From positions 32,331,645-32,395,644 of the forward strand of contig CM055100.1 in the NCBI GenBank assembly GCA_029204225.1: a stretch of 64,000 nucleotides of DNA, read 5' to 3'. Below the pieces are notes generated by a model that saw only the letters and a list, made by a program, of their open reading frames with translations, did no database searches and was not told the origin of the DNA. The translations under genes and the position numbers were made by a program. Numbering within the stretch: the first letter of the stretch is position 1; each line of letters opens with the position of its first letter. Shown here piece by piece: positions 59,501 to 64,000 of the stretch. This DNA is from Diphasiastrum complanatum (taxonomy: Eukaryota; Streptophyta; Lycopodiopsida; Lycopodiales; Lycopodiaceae).

Positions 59501-60052
59501 CCTACAAGTATGTTATTCTATGAAGACATCGTTTTATACGCTCCCAGTGTATCACACACACTTGAGATGTACTTATTTGGTCTTTTGTACCTTCGGGTTC
59601 CTATAAGACATCAATAAAGTTTTCTTTCTTTCTTTCTCACCATGGCCCCTAAAAACAGGGAAGGGGAGGATTAGCCACCTCTCATAGATGCTTCATGTCA
59701 TATTCATGACTGAGTGTAGCAGTAGATTGATGAACAGTATGCTCTACTTTGTGCAACCTTTCAAATCAAAATTTTACATTATTTTGCTTAATGTGCTACT
59801 AACCTTCCGATCAGCCCTTGCATATCCAAAGTACGGAATAACAGCAGTGATATTCTTTGCTGAAGCTCGTCGGCATGCATCAACCATGATAAGCAGCTCC
59901 ATCAAGTTCTCATTAGCAGGTGGGCATGTGGGCTGCACTAGAAACACATCACATCCCCTAACACTCTCTTGCAACTGCACATAAATCTCACCATCTGCGA
60001 ACCTTTTTATTTTGATCTTGCCAAGCTCCAACCCCATGCAACATGCAATTTC
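50382..60052 (-). CDS. PRS: Ribose-phosphate pyrophosphokinase (PRPP synthetase, class I), spliced
   Basis: The enzyme makes PRPP from ribose 5-phosphate and ATP, feeding purine, pyrimidine, NAD, His and Trp synthesis. Six exons are recognised on the minus strand: 60052-59804, 54926-54783, 52461-52294, 51712-51643, 50739-50658, 50562-50382. All have AG acceptors and GT donors, and they join in one frame with no stop (894 bases, 297 residues). Catalytic signatures are present: [17 protein letters not shown] (ATP loop), [17 protein letters not shown] (metal site), and [12 protein letters not shown] (PRPP loop, split by an intron). The C-terminus SVSSIFR is typical of plant class-I enzymes. The N-terminal exon, expected to end in a residue run like GTANPALSQ and possibly to carry a plastid transit peptide, is not securely found. 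Introns hold LINEs and an inverted-repeat element. Confidence 0.95.
50658..50739 (-). CDS. PRS: PRS exon, end of PRPP loop
   Basis: 82 bases; acceptor GTCAG at 50740, donor CAG|GTACC at 50658. Encodes [20 protein letters not shown] and CCTHGVF. The first codon (Gly of DTAG) is shared with the previous exon. Confidence 0.95.
51029..51094. repeat. Imperfect 30-bp inverted repeat in a PRS intron
   Basis: The left arm runs AAGATTGCACATCTCC to TTCAGG, the right arm CCTGAC to GGAGACATGCAATCTT, with a loop of about five bases. A few mismatches. It could be a tiny MITE or a hairpin-forming intron segment between exons 51643 and 50739. Confidence 0.75.
51643..51712 (-). CDS. PRS: PRS exon, PRPP-binding loop
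   Basis: 70 bases; encodes [20 protein letters not shown] and DTA plus one base. [10 protein letters not shown] is the PRPP-binding signature of phosphoribosyltransferase-fold proteins. Too short to appear as an open frame of its own; found from the splice sites GGGCAG| and |GTAATT. Confidence 0.93.
52294..52461 (-). CDS. PRS: PRS exon, central
   Basis: 168 bases; acceptor GTGCAG, donor GAG|GTAATT. Encodes [40 protein letters not shown] and [16 protein letters not shown]. The usual RRHGHN is RRQDHN here. All other family residues are kept. Confidence 0.95.
53940..54642. mobile_element. Short inverted-repeat element in a PRS intron (MITE-like)
   Basis: The terminal sequences CATAGTCGCAC (left) and the complement of GTGCAACTATG-like CTGCAACTATG (right) face each other. 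The ends are built of self-complementary words (AATCGCGGTTCAGAATCG, GAATCGCAGTTCATGAATCG). ATGCAAGGTC flanks both sides (53926-53935 and 54643-54652). A poly(T) run follows the left block and a poly(A)/AT run precedes the right one. The GC-rich core near 54235-54300 (GGGGGCGCTGCCCC) resembles plant hAT-type MITEs. No transposase. Confidence 0.65.
54783..54926 (-). CDS. PRS: PRS exon, metal-binding signature
   Basis: 144 bases; acceptor CTACAG, donor CAG|GTATGG. Encodes [20 protein letters not shown] and [20 protein letters not shown], then PVDHVYGQ. This is the PRPP synthetase signature region. ANRVLVLD differs slightly from the common ANRVLACD. Confidence 0.95.
55820..58222 (+). mobile_element. 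5'-truncated LINE in the largest PRS intron
   Basis: A non-LTR retrotransposon lacking the endonuclease part. It has RT (open to 57383), a C-terminal zinc motif in the next frame, a 3' UTR and a tail ATAAAGCTTTC followed by (TTTC)n. It lies antisense to the PRS gene in the intron between exons 59804 and 54926. Left limit is uncertain because a (CT)n run (55829-55850) stands at the start. Confidence 0.88.
55860..57740 (+). pseudogene. LINE reverse transcriptase and zinc-binding C-terminus
   Basis: RT landmarks: [94 protein letters not shown], and the catalytic [11 protein letters not shown] near 56545-56575, then [17 protein letters not shown] and [12 protein letters not shown] frameshift near 57150 and a TAG near 57295 break the C-terminal part. 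It ends with [20 protein letters not shown] near 57540-57600, the CCHC-like zinc motif of many LINEs. Clade not assigned. Confidence 0.92.
58223..58900. other. Intron sequence between the two LINE copies
   Basis: No domain found. The open frames at 58429-58785 on both strands overlap each other and lack motifs. Confidence 0.4.
58905..59640 (+). mobile_element. Second LINE copy, 3' end only
   Basis: It is related to the end of the first [14 protein letters not shown] and [15 protein letters not shown] correspond to [10 protein letters not shown] and [14 protein letters not shown] there. The 3' UTR motif (TATACGCTCC, TTGAGATGTAC, TTGGTCTTTTGTAC) occurs twice in tandem (about 59435-59510 and 59535-59600), against once in the first LINE. 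It ends ATAAAGTTTTC(TTTC)n. Same orientation as the first copy. Confidence 0.8.
59804..60052 (-). CDS. PRS: PRS exon, N-terminal domain
   Basis: 249 bases; acceptor TTTGCAG at 60053-60055, donor AAG|GTTAGT at 59804. Encodes [60 protein letters not shown] and the loop [13 protein letters not shown]. It starts in phase 0, so the missing exon must end in phase 0 (a Gln codon in relatives). Confidence 0.95.
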
Positions 60053-60353
60053 CTGCAAAAGGATTGAAAAAAATAAGCTTACAATGTTTAAAACTTTTGT
60101 TAAGTTAAACAAGGACGTGAGCATCCAATACAAACAGCTGAATGCTGAAGCAGCTTCCAAAAAGACCAATGCATATCCTTTGCAACATTTCACAACAACT
60201 TATATAAAAATTTTGATAGCACGAATATATCACAAACTTCTACCATTGTTCAGGTCAATGCTGGAGTTTGGATTCCTGGCACCTGCAAATAATAATACAG
60301 TCATCAGACTGTACTTGAGCAGACAAGCCTTGTGATCAAATTTCTGATCCTAC

Positions 60354-60411
60354 CTGAAATGTAATGATTTGCTGTGCAGGCTCAGCACTTGTCTTATTTT
60401 TCCAGAACTTG
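60354..60411 (-). CDS. PRS: Candidate upstream exon of PRS
   Basis: 58 bases bounded by a good acceptor (TTTCCCTCCAG) and donor (CAG|GTAGGA). Spliced to 60052 it gives KFWKNKTSAEPAQQ and IITFQ before EIACC, in frame. TSAEPAQQ only loosely resembles the conserved GTANPALSQ, so this may be an alternative or false exon, the true one lying beyond the copia insertion at 61.3 kb. Confidence 0.3.
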
Positions 60412-60690
60412 CTGGAGGGAAAAATCAGGTCTAGTTGTGGAACTCAAAATTCCAGGAAATAATTATCTAAAAGATTTTATGTTAGCAGATGAAAATTCTA
60501 ACTTCACTCAACAAGAACATAACTTAAGAGAAAGCTTGTGGTTTTTCTGAGCAAACTTTCAGGGGCTACCACAACAGGAGATTATGGCTTGAGAAAATGC
60601 AGATGCCAGGTGGCGTTGCATAAAAATATTCGAAAACCATCTCACTGGCACTTTTGAAGATAAATGCTAGGACTGTTGGGATTGTGTCTG

Positions 60691-61282
60691 AGTTGCAGCA
60701 GATCGCGATCCGCTGCAAAAACGAACCGGATCGTGCAATCCAAAACGTCATCGATCCGTGACCCGGATCGCAGTTTTTTTTTTTTTTGTGGAAAAAGGAG
60801 TAATGGCCAATTTTTTTTTTGAATGGTGGCCATGCTTTTTCAATAGATATCAGAAATCAGTTTTGAAATGGTGTTCTGATGCCCATGGTTTGCAGATCTA
60901 CTGATTCCATTTTCTGTTAGAAAACGATAGAAAGAGTTAGAAGGAGCCTTCCTTAGACGGGAATTGTACACTTCTTGTGGAATAGCTGAAATCTAAAACC
61001 ATCTACTGATATCCAAATTTCTGAAACCCTATGAAAATGCAGCCAGTTTGTTTATGAAAATCTACTGATGTCCAGATATTTTATGAATGTAGCCTGCAGC
61101 CATCTGAAACCAAGCAATAGATTTGCATAACAATTGCTTTTTTGATATCCTTTCACATGATACCCATATTGGCAACTATTCACAAAAAAAAAAATTGCGT
61201 TCCGGGAAACCCTAATGGGAAATCCCGGATCACATTCCTGAACGCGTTCCGGATCGCGTTCCGGAACGCAGACTGCAACTTT
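60691..61282. mobile_element. Short inverted-repeat element upstream of PRS exons
   Basis: The ends are AGTTGCAG (left) and CTGCAACT (right, inverted). The 12-base GGATTGTGTCTG flanks both sides (60679-60690 and 61283-61294). The left block repeats GGATCG-type words (GATCGCGATCC, CGGATCG), the right block GGAACGCG-type words. Poly(T) follows the left block and poly(A) precedes the right block, as in the element at 53940. No coding sequence. Confidence 0.65.
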
Positions 61283-61292
61283 GGATTGTGTC

Positions 61293-62297
61293 TGTGGGAA
61301 TGACAGAATCCTCGGTGCATGAATCTACGTCTATCGGATTCAAGACAACCTCAATTGCTTGGAGATCACTCTACTTAATCACATTTTTGAAATCACTGGA
61401 TCGAAAGAGTCGATTCCATAGACACGCACAATGTGGGTTGATTTATATAGTTGCAAAAGCGTAGTCAGAGCGGAACTTAGAGCTTATGATAGACAAACAT
61501 TAATAGTAATAAAAATATCTTGATCTAGGAATAACTTTATCTGCATAGCATGAATCGATTAGAATACAATACGGCAGGACTTAGATGACTGGAACATAAA
61601 TTATATAGTCGCAGAGAGTGCGCTCTGATGACTTGATCAATCGAATCAATTGATTGTTGTGTATGTATCTCTATGTTTGATTTGAAGTCTATATACAATT
61701 TACATTGACACACGAAAGCGGTGTCTGACATAGATCATGGCAAGAGGATCGTGAAGCGGTGGAGCGTGAAGTCCGGCGCCGCTCCGCTAATGATCGCAAG
61801 TGATGTCTTTGCGGTTCCTTTGCGGTCCATCTCCTTTGTGTATCATAACCGCTAGTGACCGCAAGGAGTCCTTTTACGGTGTATTTACAATCCCCCCCAT
61901 TTGTGGTGCCTTGAAACTAGTCTCCACCACTGACCACAAGTGGGGCTCTTTGTGGTGCATTTGCGGTCACCCTTCTTTCGGGGCCTTAGCATTCACTTTC
62001 GTAATTGACCGCACGTAAGGCACTTGCGATTGCTTGCGATACTTAGTGAGCTTCTTTGCAAGACCTTTGCGGTCTCCCTCTTGCGAAGCCTGTTACCGCA
62101 AGTGACCATTTGTGGGGCCTTGCAATACATGACAAAGACCGAGGTAGACCATAAGAAGGGGTTTTGCGGTGTCTTGCAATGACTTCAAAAACTTGTTTTC
62201 AGACAGAGTATTTCTGCAAATTGTACGTCTGTACAAATATTTACACACAGAATGGATGGATCTAGATTAGCGATTTAGAGAGGATAGAAATCCAACA
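61293..62297 (-). repeat. 3' LTR of the right-edge copia element
   Basis: On the minus strand it starts TGTTGGATTTC after the purine tract AAGGGGGGG (62298-62306) and ends CATTCCCACA, about 1005 bases. The segment 61740-62200 is filled with degenerate CTTTGCGGT words in both orientations. The other LTR is outside the window, so limits are inferred from TG...CA ends. Confidence 0.7.
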
Positions 62298-64000
62298 CCC
62301 CCCCTTAATCTAGATCCATAAATGCCTTGATCTCCAGACATAGAATAGCACAAAATTTCTTGTGTGCTTCTTGACTTAACGTATCATCTACATAAAGAGT
62401 GATGATGAAAAAGGACTGGTTGACAGCTTTGAAAAAAAATTTACAGTTTGCAGAGCTTGGTTGAAATCCATGATCAATCAAGAACGTGTTGATTCGAGGG
62501 AACCATGCTCTGGATGATTGCTTCAGACCGTAAAAAGCTTTATGGAGTTTACATACTTGGTCTCCATGACCATTACGAACATAGCCTTCTTGCTGAATCA
62601 TATAAATGTCCTCTTCGATGACTCCATTCAGGAATGTTGTTTGTACATCCATCTGGTGTACCTCAAGATCGGCTGTAGCAGCATATGACAGTAGCAATCG
62701 GATAGAAGTGTGCTTGACCACTGGGCTGAAGGTTTCGAACTAGTCGATATTGGGAATTTGTGAAAATCCCCTTGCCACGAGTCGAGCTTTTGATGCTACC
62801 ATCTACTTTGTATTTGATCTTGACGATCCATTTGCAGTCAATTATCTTTCTATCTGCTGGCAGCTTGGTGACAGTCCAGTTGGCTCCTAGATAGAGTAGT
62901 GAGCAAACTCATCAGTATAGCGGACAAGTTGAACTCTGATTCTTGTAGATCCTCTGGGTTCGGCTTCTGGTTGTGAAGTTCGATTTTGTGTTGGTTGCGT
63001 ATGTTGCTCCTAAGTTGCAGCTTCAATGTCGTCCTCTGAATCTGAGTGTACGGGCTGACTGCTTGAAGAAATATTATCAGTTGTCAGGGCAGGCATCTGG
63101 TCCTTGCCCTTCAAGTCAATAAACTATTCTTCAAGAAAAGCTACATCCCTATTAGTGAACACCTTACAGGTCTGAATATTGTATTGTCTGTACATTCCAT
63201 TAGAAGAACGGTAGCCAACAAAAATCGTCTTGAATGAATGCTCATCAAGTTTCTTTCTTTTGTCCTTTGGGACATGAGAATAGGTAGTGCATCCGAATAC
63301 TCTCAAATACTTCAATGAAGGCTTGGAGCCTGTCCAAACTTCATGAGGGGTTTGCTGTCAGGTAGTCCTTTAGTTGTACATCGATTCTGTACGTAGGCTG
63401 ATGTTGATACAGCATGTTGCCAGAATGATTTGGGCAACAAAGCATGTGAGATCATGCATTTGGCAGATTCGACTAAGGGTCATGTTCTTCCTTTCAGCCA
63501 GTCCATTCGACTGTGCAGAATAGGAAGCAACAAACTGTTGTTCGATGCCTGTGGCGGAAGAGTAGTCCTTGAATTCGTTTGAGATGTATTCACTGCCATT
63601 TTCACTCTTAAGGATTTTGATCCTTTTGTCTGTCTACAACTCTGCATTCTCTTTATATTCTTTGAAGAATCTAAAAGCTTCATATTTGTGCTTCATGAAA
63701 TATACAAATCGTCGTCTTCGACGTTTCGCTTCGTGTTGGCTTCTTCTTGTTAAACTTCAAGATTCGACAGTCCTGAATTTCATGGTTCGTTCGTTTGCAG
63801 TACTTGCAGAACAACTTCTTCTTGCTCTAAGCAGGTTGCAGACCCCGGATTCTGGTTCGAACTTTTCTTCAGCGACTGTTTTTGGTTGCCATCGCATTGC
63901 TTGGCAACTTTCTTCTTCGGATTCTTCTTCGGATTCTTGTTTGAAAACAGGGCTTGTGACTGGGCTTGTCTCATATGGCCAATCGCCGCAGAGAGTACAA
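62298..64000 (-). pseudogene. Ty1/copia pol, deletion derivative, running off the right edge
   Basis: On the minus strand from the right edge: a zinc knuckle FCKYCKRTNHEIQDC in a frame near 63780-63820; then, with no protease or integrase zinc domain between, the integrase core (ILKSENGSEYISNEFKDYSS, SAQSNGLAERKNMTLSR), LRVFGCTTYSHVPKDKRKKL and VFTNRDVAFLEE (63315-63124); then RT (HQMDVQTTFLNGVIEEDIYM, CKLHKAFYGLKQSSRAW, LYVDDTLSQEA) ending near 62305 at the purine tract. The RT thumb and RNase H are missing. It is a non-autonomous element with at least two internal deletions. Confidence 0.85.

Noticed and set aside
60248-60286. Possible PRS exon reading ARNPNSSIDLNN
   Set aside because: It has AG and GT borders, but in every phase it either carries a stop or shifts the frame of the EIACC exon.

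Overview
The window is nuclear DNA of a land plant with a large, transposon-filled genome. The evidence is two spliced plant genes with kilobase introns, tRNA-primed Ty1/copia and Ty3/gypsy elements in several stages of decay, LINEs, and short inverted-repeat elements. Nothing fixes the species. The long introns, and the density and variety of old retroelements, would suit a seed-free vascular plant or a gymnosperm, but this is inference.

Two host genes are supported, both on the minus strand. (1) A DUF1685-family gene has a GC-rich exon 1 (about 8642 to 7845) and exon 2 (about 5249 to 4782), with a 2.6-kb intron. (2) A class-I ribose-phosphate pyrophosphokinase (PRPP synthetase, PRS) gene has six clear exons between 60052 and 50382, which join without a frame break. 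Its introns hold a 5'-truncated LINE, a second LINE 3' end and an inverted-repeat element. Its N-terminal exon is not securely found.

Layout: 1-1370, copia relic (+). 2000-3000, gypsy RT/RNase H relic (+). 4782-8642, DUF1685 gene (-). 8.8-12.3 kb, gene-free, with a 104-bp tandem repeat. 12.3-14.95 kb, copia relic (-) containing a perfect 249-bp inverted repeat. 15.19-26.64 kb, copia element (+) whose leader is split by a complete minus-strand copia element with LTRs and TSD (15319-21351). In that inner element the RT core is replaced by a foreign open reading frame. 26.85-29.28 kb, third copia relic (+). 29.85-30.93 kb, decayed unknown ORF (-). 31.56-33.40 kb, gypsy gag/protease relic (-), fused to a copia element with its 5' LTR (33.39-36.72 kb, -). 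37.24 kb, (CT)n(CA)n microsatellite. 37.87-38.57 kb, copia RT/RNase H relic (-). 40114-49106, nearly intact Athila/Tat-like Ty3/gypsy element (+) with 1218-bp LTRs, TSD and an extra ORF after integrase. 50.4-60.4 kb, PRS gene. 60.69-61.28 kb, inverted-repeat element. 61.29-64.0 kb, copia element (-) with its 3' LTR, running off the window.

The most unusual items are the copia element with the swapped RT, the extra 3' ORF of the gypsy element, the fold-back copia locus, and a family of short elements whose ends are built from repeated self-complementary words. No tRNA, rRNA, CRISPR or organellar gene was seen.
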